This document shows, piece by piece, positions 9,547 to 18,900 of a stretch of DNA of 64,000 nucleotides. This stretch comes from Desulfobulbaceae bacterium (GTDB lineage Bacteria > Desulfobacterota > Desulfobulbia > Desulfobulbales > SURF-16). The stretch is taken from assembly GCA_020444175.1 (NCBI GenBank), contig JAHLLM010000008.1, forward strand, positions 91,330 to 155,329, written 5' to 3'. Both the position numbers and the translations under genes were made by a program. Position 1 is the first letter of the stretch, and every line of letters starts with the position of its first letter. Below the pieces are notes generated by a model. The model did not search any database and had not been told where the DNA came from. It saw only the letters and a list, made by a program, of their open reading frames with translations.

Positions 9547-9738
9547 ATGGAAAAGCCAACTGTTGACCACGAATTATGTATTGGTTGTGGCATCTGCGCC
9601 GAACTCTGTCCAGAGGTATTTGAGATCCGGGATGAAAAATCCTGGGTTGTGGGGCCGGACAAATGCTCCACATGTAATTGTCAGGAATCTGTTGACAATT
9701 GCCCCGTAGACGCAATAGAACTAGAAGAAGATCAATAG
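9547..9738 (+). CDS. Small 4Fe-4S ferredoxin
   Basis: The 63-residue protein carries one cluster motif, CIGCGICAELCPE, and C-terminal cysteines in CSTCNCQESVDNCPVD. Together these resemble the single-cluster ferredoxins of sulfate reducers, in which the last Cys-Pro completes the site. A strong AAAGGAGG ribosome binding site precedes it. The gene lies 23 bases before the flavodiiron protein start and under the same TetR-type operator, so it is a good candidate for the electron donor (directly or through a reductase) of that enzyme. Confidence 0.9.
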   Translation: MEKPTVDHELCIGCGICAELCPEVFEIRDEKSWVVGPDKCSTCNCQESVDNCPVDAIELEEDQ

Positions 9739-9761
9739 CAGACAAAGGAGAACGTGTTGCC

Positions 9762-10940
9762 ATGAACAAAAGAACGGTTAAAGAGAACATCTACTGGATG
9801 GGGTCTGTGGACTGGGATATTCGGCTCTTCGATTCTCTCATCCCTCTGCCTGATGGAACCAGCTATAATGCCTACTTTATTAAGGGAAGTGAAAAATCAG
9901 TCTTGATTGACACAGTTGATCCCTCGAAAGCCGATGAACTTCTGGCACAGCTTGAGGGCATCTCGGAGATTGATTACATCATCTCCCAGCATGCGGAGCA
10001 GGACCATTCCGGAGCAATTCCACAGGTTCTTGAAATGTATCCCGCCGCCAAGGTCATATCAACGCCGAAAGCAAAGGGAATGCTTGTCGATTTGCTGCAT
10101 ATTGCAGAGGAATCTTTTGTAACTGTTGAAGATGGAGCGACAATTTCTCTTGGAGATAAGAATCTGAAGTTTATCCATGTCCCCTGGGTTCATTGGCCCG
10201 AAACAATGGTAACCTATCTGGAGGAGGACAAGATTCTTTTTAGCTGTGATTTCTTTGGTTCCCATATCGCAACGACCGAGCTTTACGTCACCGATGAAGG
10301 GCGGGTCTATGAGGCTGCAAAGCGCTACTTTGCCGAGATCATGATGCCCTTCAGGGGGATAATCAAAAAAAATCTCGAAAAGCTCTCTACATACGAGATA
10401 AAAATGATCGCCCCCAGTCACGGTCAGCTCTATCCGCAGCCCAAGTTGATACTCGACGCATACCGAGACTGGACTCTTGCCTCCCCTAAAAATAAAGTCG
10501 TATTGCCCTATGTGTCTATGCACAACAGTACAAGAAAAATGGTTGAGTATTTTGTCGCGGCCCTCGTTGATAACGGTGTTCAGGTGGAATTATTCAATCT
10601 GGCTGTGACGGATATCGGCAAGCTTGCCATGGCCCTGGTTGACGCCGCAACCATTGTTGTCGGGACACCTACAGTCCTTGCCGGCCCCCATCCTTATGCC
10701 GCCTACGCAGTTTTTCTGGCAAATGCCCTGCGCCCCCGAATAAACAACCTCTCGATTATAGGGTCTTACGGCTGGGGTGGGAAGACCGTGGAAACGCTTG
10801 GGGCCATGATTCCGAACATTAAGGCGGAAATCATAGAACCTGTCCTTTGTAAAGGACAACCTTCAGAGGATGACTTCAAGGCCTTAAAGAATTTAGCCGC
10901 CATAATCGCCCGGAAGCACAAAGAGCAAAACCTGATATGA
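9762..10940 (+). CDS. Flavodiiron protein (FprA family A-type flavoprotein)
   Basis: The 392-residue soluble enzyme reduces O2 to water and/or NO to N2O. The N-terminal metallo-beta-lactamase-like domain has the diiron ligands HAEQDHSG (HxExDH), a downstream His in VHWPE, the Asp in SCDFFGSH and the His in PSHGQLY. The C-terminal flavodoxin domain begins near VVLPYVSMHNSTRKM. The ATG at 9762, with AAAGGAG upstream, is preferred over an in-frame ATG 63 bases earlier inside the ferredoxin gene. It lies after ferredoxin and before a cupin and hcp, an O2/NO protection cluster. Confidence 0.94.
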   Translation: MNKRTVKENIYWMGSVDWDIRLFDSLIPLPDGTSYNAYFIKGSEKSVLIDTVDPSKADELLAQLEGISEIDYIISQHAEQDHSGAIPQVLEMYPAAKVISTPKAKGMLVDLLHIAEESFVTVEDGATISLGDKNLKFIHVPWVHWPETMVTYLEEDKILFSCDFFGSHIATTELYVTDEGRVYEAAKRYFAEIMMPFRGIIKKNLEKLSTYEIKMIAPSHGQLYPQPKLILDAYRDWTLASPKNKVVLPYVSMHNSTRKMVEYFVAALVDNGVQVELFNLAVTDIGKLAMALVDAATIVVGTPTVLAGPHPYAAYAVFLANALRPRINNLSIIGSYGWGGKTVETLGAMIPNIKAEIIEPVLCKGQPSEDDFKALKNLAAIIARKHKEQNLI

Positions 10941-10998
10941 CGTTAACAATCGCCACCAAAGGACTGTGTGGAGAGCAGAATTTATTGAGGAGATTGCC

Positions 10999-11319
10999 AT
11001 GAAAAAAATACGCCTTGCCGATACCCGTGAATTTACAGAAGGTGGAATGAAGCGATTCTTTCTTGTCGAGGATTCGCCCTATTTTAAGATAATCAATTTC
11101 AATCTCTCGGCCGGTCACACCTTTCCGGTCCACTCCCATGATACGGACGGTCAGCTTTCAATCCATGTCATTGAGGGCAAGGGCTTTTTCCTGGGAGAAA
11201 ACGAGGCGGAAATTGCGGCTGAAAGCGGGGACATCCTCATCTCGGAGATCCGTGAGCCCCATGGGGTTCGGGCTGAAAGCGACATGCGCATAGTGGTGAC
11301 CATCGCCCCGCCTATCTGA
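10999..11319 (+). CDS. Small cupin-domain protein
   Basis: The 106-residue protein is a single cupin barrel. Metal-ligand candidates are the histidines of HTFPVHSHDTDGQLS and a later PHGVRAE. The start at 10999 has GAGGAG 6 bases upstream and is preferred to an ATG at 10966. It lies between the flavodiiron gene and hcp, so a role in redox or NO stress is possible but not shown; such small cupins have many functions. Confidence 0.82.
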   Translation: MKKIRLADTREFTEGGMKRFFLVEDSPYFKIINFNLSAGHTFPVHSHDTDGQLSIHVIEGKGFFLGENEAEIAAESGDILISEIREPHGVRAESDMRIVVTIAPPI

Positions 11320-11342
11320 AGTATTCCGAAATTTTTCCTGCC

Positions 11343-11356
11343 TTGATCTAAGTCAA
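11343..11356. promoter_or_regulatory. HcpR/FNR-type palindrome upstream of hcp
   Basis: TTGAT-CTAA-GTCAA lies inside the longer palindrome CCTTGA-N6-TCAAGG, 97 bases before the hcp start. HcpR-controlled hcp genes of anaerobes carry sites of this TTGA-N6-TCAA type. A possible -10 (TAGTAT) follows about 35 bases later. Confidence 0.72.
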
Positions 11357-11452
11357 GGTTTTTATCTTGGGAATGGGGCATAGTATGGCCATGACGCACC
11401 AATAACCAAAAGAAGAAATCGTTAAACAGATATTTTTAAAAGGAGAATCACC

Positions 11453-13087
11453 ATGTTTTGTAATCAGTGTGAACAAACCGCCAAAGGGACCGGCTGCACG
11501 AAGATAGGAGTGTGTGGAAAAAAAGAAGAGGTGGCAGGCCTTGAAGATCTGCTCACCCATGCGGTGCAGGGCCTTTCCATTGTTGCCCATGCCGGTCGCC
11601 AGGCCGGAGTGGTTGACAACAAGGTAGACCGCTTTACCTGTGAGGCCATCTTTTCCTGCCTGACCAATGTCGATTTCGATCCAGCCCGCTTTGGGCCCCT
11701 GATCAGAGAAGCCGTTGCCCTGCGTGATGCATTGAGGGCCAGGGTCGAAGCGGCAGGCGGCGCAGTGGTGAGTTCGGCTGCTGCCCTGACCTATACCCCG
11801 GCCGATACCCTGGCCGGCCTTGAAGAACAAGGCAAAGACCTTGACTTTATCCGGAGCCTCGACGGCAATGAGGACCTGCGTTCACTGAAACAGATCATCA
11901 TGTACGGATTGCGGGGGCTTGCGGCTTACACCGATCACGCCGCCATTCTCGGCCAGGAAGACGATGCGGTCTACGCTCATATTCATGAAGCCATGGCCGC
12001 CATTACCGGCGACATGGAATTAAATGATCTGGTTGCCATGGCCTTAAAGACAGGGGAAGTAAACATCAGGGCCATGGAACTGCTCGATGCCGGCAATACC
12101 GGAACGTACGGTCACCCGGTACCTACCGAGGTGCCTTTAGGACATATTCCCGGTAAATGTATCCTGGTCACAGGCCACGATTTAAAAGACCTGGATATGT
12201 TGCTCAAGCAGACCGAGGGCAAGGGGATCAATATCTATACCCATGGCGAGATGCTGCCCTGCCACGGATATCCGGAGCTGAAGAAATACGGTCACTTCTA
12301 TGGCCACTTCGGTACGGCCTGGCAGAACCAGCAAAAAGAGATGCCTGAATTCCCGGGCGCAATTTTATTTACGACCAACTGTATCCAGAGGCCGCTGGAT
12401 TCCTATAAAGGCAATGTCTTTACCACCGGTCTGGTGGGATGGCCTGACGTGGCCCACGTTGAAGGAAGCGGCGAAAAGGATTTCAGCGCCGTGATAGACA
12501 GGGCCCTGGCCATGGAAGGCTTCACGGACGAGGTTGACAAGGGGAGCGTTATGGTCGGTTTTGCCAGAAACACTGTTCTCGGTGTGGCCGATAAGGTCAT
12601 CGAGGCCGTAAAGGCAAAGGCTATTCGCCATTTTTTCCTGGTGGGCGGCTGCGACGGCGCCAAGCCGGGCCGCAACTATTACACCGAACTTGTGGAGAAG
12701 GTGCCTGAGGATTGCATGGTCCTCACCCTGGCCTGCGGTAAATTTCGTTTTTTTGACAAGAAACTCGGTGACATCGGCGGCATCCCCCGCCTCCTCGATG
12801 TCGGCCAGTGCAACGACGCCTATTCCGCCGTCAAGATCGCCCTGGCCCTGGCCGATGCCTTTGACTGCGGGGTTAATGATCTGCCCTTGTCCCTGGTCCT
12901 TTCCTGGTACGAGCAGAAGGCCGTGGTTATCCTCCTGTCTCTCTTCTCCCTGGGGATCAAGGATATTCGACTCGGACCCAGCCTGCCGGCATTCGTTACC
13001 CCAAATGTCCTCAACGTCCTGGTGGAGAACTTTAATATTATGCCGATCTCCACTCCGGATGAAGACCTGAAAACCATTCTCGGCTAA
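11453..13087 (+). CDS. hcp: Hydroxylamine reductase / hybrid-cluster protein
   Basis: The 544-residue cytoplasmic protein has the N-terminal cubane cluster motif Cys3-x2-Cys6-x8-Cys15-x5-Cys21 (MFCNQCEQTAKGTGC). Hybrid-cluster cysteines are visible in FTTNCIQRP, FLVGGCDGA and LACGKFRF, with VGQCNDAYS near the C terminus. Family members reduce NO (and hydroxylamine in vitro) and counter nitrosative stress. The ATG follows AAAAGGAGAATCACC, and an HcpR-like palindrome lies upstream. The length is normal for the family. No hcr reductase gene follows, so electrons probably come from a ferredoxin. Confidence 0.96.
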   Translation: MFCNQCEQTAKGTGCTKIGVCGKKEEVAGLEDLLTHAVQGLSIVAHAGRQAGVVDNKVDRFTCEAIFSCLTNVDFDPARFGPLIREAVALRDALRARVEAAGGAVVSSAAALTYTPADTLAGLEEQGKDLDFIRSLDGNEDLRSLKQIIMYGLRGLAAYTDHAAILGQEDDAVYAHIHEAMAAITGDMELNDLVAMALKTGEVNIRAMELLDAGNTGTYGHPVPTEVPLGHIPGKCILVTGHDLKDLDMLLKQTEGKGINIYTHGEMLPCHGYPELKKYGHFYGHFGTAWQNQQKEMPEFPGAILFTTNCIQRPLDSYKGNVFTTGLVGWPDVAHVEGSGEKDFSAVIDRALAMEGFTDEVDKGSVMVGFARNTVLGVADKVIEAVKAKAIRHFFLVGGCDGAKPGRNYYTELVEKVPEDCMVLTLACGKFRFFDKKLGDIGGIPRLLDVGQCNDAYSAVKIALALADAFDCGVNDLPLSLVLSWYEQKAVVILLSLFSLGIKDIRLGPSLPAFVTPNVLNVLVENFNIMPISTPDEDLKTILG

Positions 13088-13111
13088 CGGTTCGGGGGTG
13101 GGAGAGCTTGC

Positions 13112-13159
13112 TATGAAAGTCCGCTTCGAGGGACGCTTTTCACGATGCGGACTTTCATA
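13112..13159 (+). terminator. 13-bp perfect hairpin after hcp
   Basis: TATGAAAGTCCGC pairs perfectly with GCGGACTTTCATA across a 22-base loop. It lies 25 bases after the hcp stop. There is no U-tract, so it may protect the 3' end rather than terminate. Confidence 0.5.
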
Positions 13160-13187
13160 CTACGCTATCTGGTCATCGGGAAGATCC

Positions 13188-13227
13188 GGCCTCTTCCTCC
13201 TGTTTCAGGAGGAGGCCCCTTTTTTTG
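13188..13227 (+). terminator. Rho-independent terminator of hcp
   Basis: GGCCTCTTCCTCCTG, a TTTC loop and AGGAGGAGGCC form a GC-rich stem followed by eight Ts. It separates hcp from the next operon and its operator. Confidence 0.9.
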
Positions 13228-13234
13228 GCTGATA

Positions 13235-13252
13235 TGTGAAACTTGTTTCACA
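13235..13252. promoter_or_regulatory. TetR-type operator upstream of CBS-HPP-RND operon
   Basis: TGTGAA-ACTTGT-TTCACA is the third exact copy of the arms found at 8872 and 9517. It lies 42 bases before the first gene of the efflux operon, which suggests that the TetR at 8902 controls this operon. Confidence 0.72.
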
Positions 13253-13294
13253 AGGAAAACCTCATAACGCAAATGTTTTTTCCGGAGTGGAAAG

Positions 13295-13930
13295 ATGACA
13301 AAAGAACAAACAACAATAAATAGTGGCCCGGACATCCCGGAGAAAATGGATATATCCGATGATGATGTCTATGCGGCCATGCAGGAAATTCCAGGCTATC
13401 TTGATATCACCGCCTCAGACTTCAAGCAGCTCTATCAACACGCCTACCAGCATGCGGTCAGTCGCCTGATTCACTCCTCTACGGCGGGTGAGCTTGCCAG
13501 CCGCCGGGTGATCAGCGTTGCCGCAACTACTCCCCTAGCTGAAGTGGCACACAAAATGGCCGAAGCCGCTGTTTCCGGAGTGCCGGTCCTCAATGAGCAG
13601 GGCAGGGTTGCCGGGATTGTCTCTGAGCGGGATTTTTTAAGACACATGGATGCTGCCAACCAATCCTTTATGGCGGTGGTTGCCGCCTGCCTGCGGGGCA
13701 AAGGGTGTGCGGCTGTTTCCATCCGCAAGGGGACGGCAGCCGACATTATGAGCAGCCCACCAGTAACAATCCGGGAAGACACCTTGGTAATCGAGGCCGC
13801 AGTCCTTCTGCGGGAAAAGGGGATAAACCGGCTGCCGGTGTTGGCCGGGGACAGTGATAAGCTGGTGGGCATTCTGACCAGAACCGATCTGGTCAACGCC
13901 CATCTGTTGCAGAGCAGGAGGGACGCATGA
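13295..13930 (+). CDS. CBS-domain protein
   Basis: The 211-residue soluble protein has a helical N-terminal extension (1-65) and two CBS repeats (about 70-125 and 145-205; VPVLNEQGRVAGIVSERDFL and LPVLAGDSDKLVGILTRTDL). CBS pairs sense adenine nucleotides or similar ligands. Its stop overlaps the HPP gene start (ATGA), a pairing seen in other bacteria, so it probably gates or regulates the HPP membrane protein. It is the first gene of a probable six-cistron unit that continues into the efflux genes. Confidence 0.87.
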   Translation: MTKEQTTINSGPDIPEKMDISDDDVYAAMQEIPGYLDITASDFKQLYQHAYQHAVSRLIHSSTAGELASRRVISVAATTPLAEVAHKMAEAAVSGVPVLNEQGRVAGIVSERDFLRHMDAANQSFMAVVAACLRGKGCAAVSIRKGTAADIMSSPPVTIREDTLVIEAAVLLREKGINRLPVLAGDSDKLVGILTRTDLVNAHLLQSRRDA

Positions 13931-14463
13931 ACTATTTTCAAAAGATGAAAGGGTTCACCAAAAGTCCGCCAGGGCCTTCCATGAGTGAAGTTGCCTGGTC
14001 ATGGCTGGGGGCGTTTCTGGGCATATCGGCAGTATCCTATACGCATTTCAACCTGCTGTCCCAAAGCGATCTGGTGATGATTATCGGCAGTTTCGGTGCC
14101 TCGGCTGTGCTCATTTACGGGGCGATCAAAAGTCCTCTGGCCCAGCCTCGTAATCTGATGGGAGGGCATATCCTGTCAGCCGTCATCGGCGTCTTTTGCT
14201 ACCAGGCATTCCACAACCAGATGTGGCTGGCCGCCGCTCTGGCAGTTGCCACGGCTATTGCCCTCATGCATATAACAAAGACCCTGCACCCGCCGGGAGG
14301 GGCCACTGCGCTTATTGCCGTCATCGGCAGCGACAAGGTCCATGCTCTTGGTTATCTGTATGTACTGGTGCCCGTGGCATTGGGAGCGGGAATAATGCTG
14401 ATTATCGCCCTGCTGGTCAATAACATGTCGCCGAAACGGCAATATCCGGAGTTCTGGTTTTGA
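13927..14463 (+). CDS. HPP family membrane protein
   Basis: The 178-residue protein has four or five hydrophobic segments and the family signature THTLHPPGG-like stretch (ITKTLHPPGGATALIAVIG) plus QPRNLMGGHILSA. A plant plastid member of the HPP family transports nitrite; the substrate in this organism is unknown. It is translationally coupled to the CBS protein and 51 bases before the efflux adaptor gene. If the substrate is nitrite or a related anion, it fits the nitrosative-stress theme of the neighbourhood, but this is inference. Confidence 0.87.
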   Translation: MNYFQKMKGFTKSPPGPSMSEVAWSWLGAFLGISAVSYTHFNLLSQSDLVMIIGSFGASAVLIYGAIKSPLAQPRNLMGGHILSAVIGVFCYQAFHNQMWLAAALAVATAIALMHITKTLHPPGGATALIAVIGSDKVHALGYLYVLVPVALGAGIMLIIALLVNNMSPKRQYPEFWF

Positions 14464-14514
14464 AAAAACGGCTTTTGTATTTTTGGGTGGAGCGCCATAT
14501 AGAGGTATGATCTA

Positions 14515-15900
14515 ATGGCAAAAAAAACAACAAAACTCAGTCATTTTTCCCAGTGGAAAGCTCTGGGTATCATACCGGTTATTGTTGCTGTCCTGGCAGT
14601 TGTTATTCTGGTCAAATCAAAATCAGGCCCGCAACAAAAAGAAGCAGGAGAAACTTCGCGAGTTCTGCGGGTAATGAAGGTTCCCGTAGTAGATTTAATC
14701 CCGCGCACCATCGGCTACGGCATTGCCGAGCCGGGTAAAGTGTGGCGGGCTGTTGCCGAAGTACGGGGACGGGTTGTTGAAGTTCATCCCCGTCTGAAGG
14801 CTGGAGCGTTACTTAAAAAAGACGATCTGCTCCTGAAAACGGATCCCACTGAATATAGGCTGGCGGTTGCCGTATTTCAGGCCGGTATCGCCCAGACGAA
14901 AGCGGACCTTTCCGAACTTGCCGTCCAGGCGGAGAACACAACAGCTTCCCTGAAAATTGAGAAACGTTCCCTGGTGCTGGCCGAGCAGTCACTGACAAGA
15001 AAGAAAAACGCTCTGGAAAAAAACACCATTTCCGCAAATGAAGTCGATCTGGAAGAACGCAACGTTCTGATCCAGCGGCAACGTGTCCAGGACCTTGAAA
15101 ACACCATGCACCTTATTCCCTCCCGGAAAAGGGCGCTTGAGGCAAAACTGGCCTCAAACGAGGCGGGCCTGGAACAGGCTCGACTTGATTTGGCCAAGAC
15201 CGTTTTTACAGCCCCTTTTGACTGCCGCATAGGCTCGGTCAGTATCGAACCGGGCCAATATCTTGCCGCCGGCCAGGTACTCTTCGAGGCTCACGCAACA
15301 GCCGTGACCGAAGTTGAGGCCCAGGTGCTCGGAGACCACCTGCGTCATCTCATCGGCGTCAAAAATGACACTGAATTGCAGACGTCCATGTTCAGGGAGG
15401 TCGGTCGAAGGCTCGGCAATATAAAGGCAATCGTTCGTATTCGAAGCGGCAACTGGAACATCGAGTGGCAGGCCAGGGTCGATCGGCTGCGGGAAAGCGT
15501 CGATCCCGACACACGCGCCTTTACTGTTGTTGTGGCAGTAGACAGACCTTACGATAAAGTCATTCCCGGCAGACGGCCACCGCTTAGCCGCGGGCTCTTT
15601 TGCGAAGTTGAGCTGAAGGGACCACCACACCCGGGCAGCATTGTTATTCCCAGGGCTGCCCTGCATAATGATAAAGTGTTCATTCTAGATAAAGAGAGCC
15701 GCTTGCAGCCGGTAACGGTGACAACCGCTTTTGTCCAAGCCGACCTGGCAGTCATTGATTCCGGCCTGACAGGCGGCGAAACCCTGATCGTCTCCGACCC
15801 CACCCCGGCCATAAACGGCATGCTGGTTACGCCGGTGTGGGACCGGGAGGCGCATGACAGGCTCCTTGCCGAAGCCGGAGCGGAAACGGTGTTGCAATGA
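14515..15900 (+). CDS. RND efflux periplasmic adaptor (membrane fusion protein)
   Basis: The 461-residue HlyD/AcrA-type protein has an N-terminal membrane anchor (about 18-38), lipoyl half-motifs (VEVHPRLKAGALLKKDDLL and FDCRIGSVSIEPGQYLAAGQ), a long coiled-coil hairpin between them (about 120-235) and beta-barrel domains. It bridges the inner-membrane pump and the outer-membrane channel encoded immediately after it. The start has GAGGTATGATCTA as a ribosome binding site. Its stop overlaps the pump gene start (ATGA). Confidence 0.93.
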   Translation: MAKKTTKLSHFSQWKALGIIPVIVAVLAVVILVKSKSGPQQKEAGETSRVLRVMKVPVVDLIPRTIGYGIAEPGKVWRAVAEVRGRVVEVHPRLKAGALLKKDDLLLKTDPTEYRLAVAVFQAGIAQTKADLSELAVQAENTTASLKIEKRSLVLAEQSLTRKKNALEKNTISANEVDLEERNVLIQRQRVQDLENTMHLIPSRKRALEAKLASNEAGLEQARLDLAKTVFTAPFDCRIGSVSIEPGQYLAAGQVLFEAHATAVTEVEAQVLGDHLRHLIGVKNDTELQTSMFREVGRRLGNIKAIVRIRSGNWNIEWQARVDRLRESVDPDTRAFTVVVAVDRPYDKVIPGRRPPLSRGLFCEVELKGPPHPGSIVIPRAALHNDKVFILDKESRLQPVTVTTAFVQADLAVIDSGLTGGETLIVSDPTPAINGMLVTPVWDREAHDRLLAEAGAETVLQ

Positions 15901-18900
15901 TAGTCAACTTTGCCCGGCATCCTACAGCGGCCAATCTCCTCATGCTGGTATTTCTGGCCATGGGGGTGTTGACCCTGTCGGAAATTCGCCGGGAGACATT
16001 TCCCGATTATGCTCCCAAAGAGGTCCGGGTGCAAATCCCCTATCCGGGCGCCACTGCCGAGGACGTGGAGGAAGTCGTCTGTCAGCGGGTTGAGGACGCG
16101 CTTGACGGCGTGACTTTTGTCAAGGAAATCCGCTCCGAAGCGCGGGAAGGCCTGGCCCTGGTTACTGCCGAGATGGATGATACCGGGAATTTCCAGGTCT
16201 TTATGGATGATGTTGACAAGGAAATCAATGCCATTTCCGATTTTCCCGAGCAAGTAGAAGAGCCGATGATTACCGAGGTCGGCAAAACGGATCCGGTTAT
16301 CTCGATCATTGTTTCAGGGCCGATGCCCACGCCCGACCTGAAAGCATATTGTGAAGACCTGAAAGACCGCATGCAGGAAGCAGGTCTTTCTTTGATCGAC
16401 ATTGAAGGATTCTCGGAGCACCAGTTCCGCATCGAAGTCTCCGACATTGCCTTGCGGAGAGTGGGCATGAGTGTCGCCCAGCTTGCCGAAATGATTGCCG
16501 CCCAGAATATCGACCTGCCGGTCGGTGAGGTGGAAACGGCCGACCGTGACATTGTGCTGCGCTTTGTGGACCAGAAAGGCTCAATCCACGAACTGGAAAA
16601 GCTGGTCATCAAGTCCGGAGAAAAAGGCGCGGAAGTGGTGCTCGGCGATGTGGCCGTCATTCATGACGCCTTTGAGCTTGCTGAAGAAAAAAACATGGTA
16701 AACGGCAGGCGCAGCGCCACACTGCATATCAAGAAAACAAAAGAGCAGGATACCATCCGCATTGCAGGAAAGGTGAAGGCCTTTGTAAAAGCCGAGCAGC
16801 AGCGCCACCCCCAGATAAATCTGGCCATCACGGAAGACAACTCCATCATATTAATTGACCGTTTGCAGATGCTTATTACCAACGGCTGGCAGGGATTGCT
16901 TCTGGTCTTTCTGGTCCTGTGGCTTTTCTTTAACCTGCGGATTGCCTTCTGGGTGGTTGTCGGTTTGCCGGTCTCTTTTTTCGGGGCATTTTTTTTCCTG
17001 CCCTTCCTGGGCCTGACCATCAACATGATGACCATGGTGGGGCTTCTCCTGGCTCTCGGCCTGTTGATGGATGACGCCATCGTTATTGCCGAAAATATTG
17101 CCGCTCACCGGCAGCGCGGCAAAAAAGCCCTGGCGGCGGCGGTGGACGGTACCAGGGAGGTGGCAGCCGGAGTCGTCTCCTCCTTTATCACAACCTTATG
17201 CGTTCTCGGCCCCCTCGCCTTTATTTCAGGGCAGATCGGCAAGGTGCTCAAGGTGGTGCCCATGATCCTTATCCTGGTTCTGGCTGTGAGCCTGGTGGAA
17301 GCCTTTTTTATCCTGCCCGCCCACTTGACGCACGCCATGCACAGCTATGATCCCAAAAAGAGCAATCGGCTGAGAAAAAAATTCGATGCCTTTATTGAAT
17401 GGATGCGTGAAGACCTGGTGGGACGCTCCGTCGATTTCCTCCTTAAGTGGCGCTATCTCTTTATCGGTTCCGTGATCGGTATGTTTGTCCTGTCTCTTGG
17501 CCTGGTGGCCTCCGGAAAAATCAAGATAAAGGGATTTCCTGAAATAGAAGGCGATGTTGTTGTCGCTCGTCTGCTCATGCCCCAGGGAACACCTCTGCAA
17601 AAAAGCGAAGAGGCGGTAGGGCGAATTCTTGCCGGCCTGGATGAGATGAACAAAGAATTTCAGCCAGTTCAACCTGACGGGCAGGATCTGGTTTTGAGTG
17701 CCAATGTCCAGTTCAGTAAAAATGATGAAGCCTATGAAGAAGGTCCCCATGTGGCAACGGTAACCGTTGATCTGCTTGCCGCGGAAAAGCGGACGGGCCG
17801 TATTGATGATTACCTGGCTGTCTGGCGCCAGAAGACCGGGCCGCTTGCCGATGTCATCAGTCTGAATTTCAGTGAACCAGGTTTCGGTCCGGCCGGCCGC
17901 CCTATTGAAATCCGGGTACGGGGCAATGACCTTGACCGCATGAAATCGGCAGCATTGGAAATGCATGCCTGGTTTTCGCAATTTAAGGGAGTGCTGAACC
18001 TGTCCGACGACCTCCGGCCGGGCAAGCCGGAACTCAAAATTCGCCTTAAAGAAGGAGCGACCAGTCTCGGTGTTGATGCGGCAACCATTGCCGGTCAGTT
18101 GCGGGCCGGTTTTTTCGGCGTCACTGCCGATGAAATACAGATCGGCAGTGAAAGTTATGAAATTGACGTGCGACTGCAGGAGCAGGATCGGCAGAGCCTT
18201 GCTGATCTGGAAGATTTCAAGGTTATTCTCCCTGACGGCAGGCAGATCCCGATCAGCGCCTTGGCGGAGTGGGAAGAAGGTCGAGGCAGAGCGCGCATAG
18301 CCCGCCATAACAGCATGCGGGCCGTTACCCTGCGCGGCGACCTGGACACCCGTATTGCCAACGCCAAAGAGCTGCTGGCTTTATTTCAGCACAGTTTTCT
18401 GCCGGAATTTGCAGACAAATATCCTGAACTTCAGGTAACCATAGCCGGTGAAACCGAAGAATCGGCTGAGACGCAATTCTCCATGCTGCGGGGCCTTGCC
18501 ATCGGCCTGATCGGCATATTTATCCTGTTAAGTTTCCAGTTCCGCAGTTACGCCGAGCCCTTTATTGTTATGGTAGCCATACCACTGGCGCTCATCGGTG
18601 TCGTCTGGGGACATTTCATCATGGGAGTACCGATAAGCATGCCCAGCCTTCTCGGCTTCAGCGCCCTGGCCGGCATCGTGGTCAATGATTCCATCCTGCT
18701 GGTGCTGTTTCTCAAAAATTCCAGGGTCCAGGGGCTCTCCGCCCATGATGCGGCCGGCCAGGCGAGCAGGAGCCGCTTTCGAGCCGTACTTCTGACATCG
18801 GCGACAACCATAGCCGGTCTGCTGCCCCTTCTTTTCGAAAAAAGCCTGCAGGCGCAGATCCTCATCCCCCTGGTGGTCGCCGTTGCCTTTGGCCTCCTGG

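Noticed and set aside
17226..18308. 360-codon minus-strand frame inside the RND pump gene
   Set aside because: It is an antisense shadow of a gene with clear RND motifs; it has no domain or ribosome binding site.
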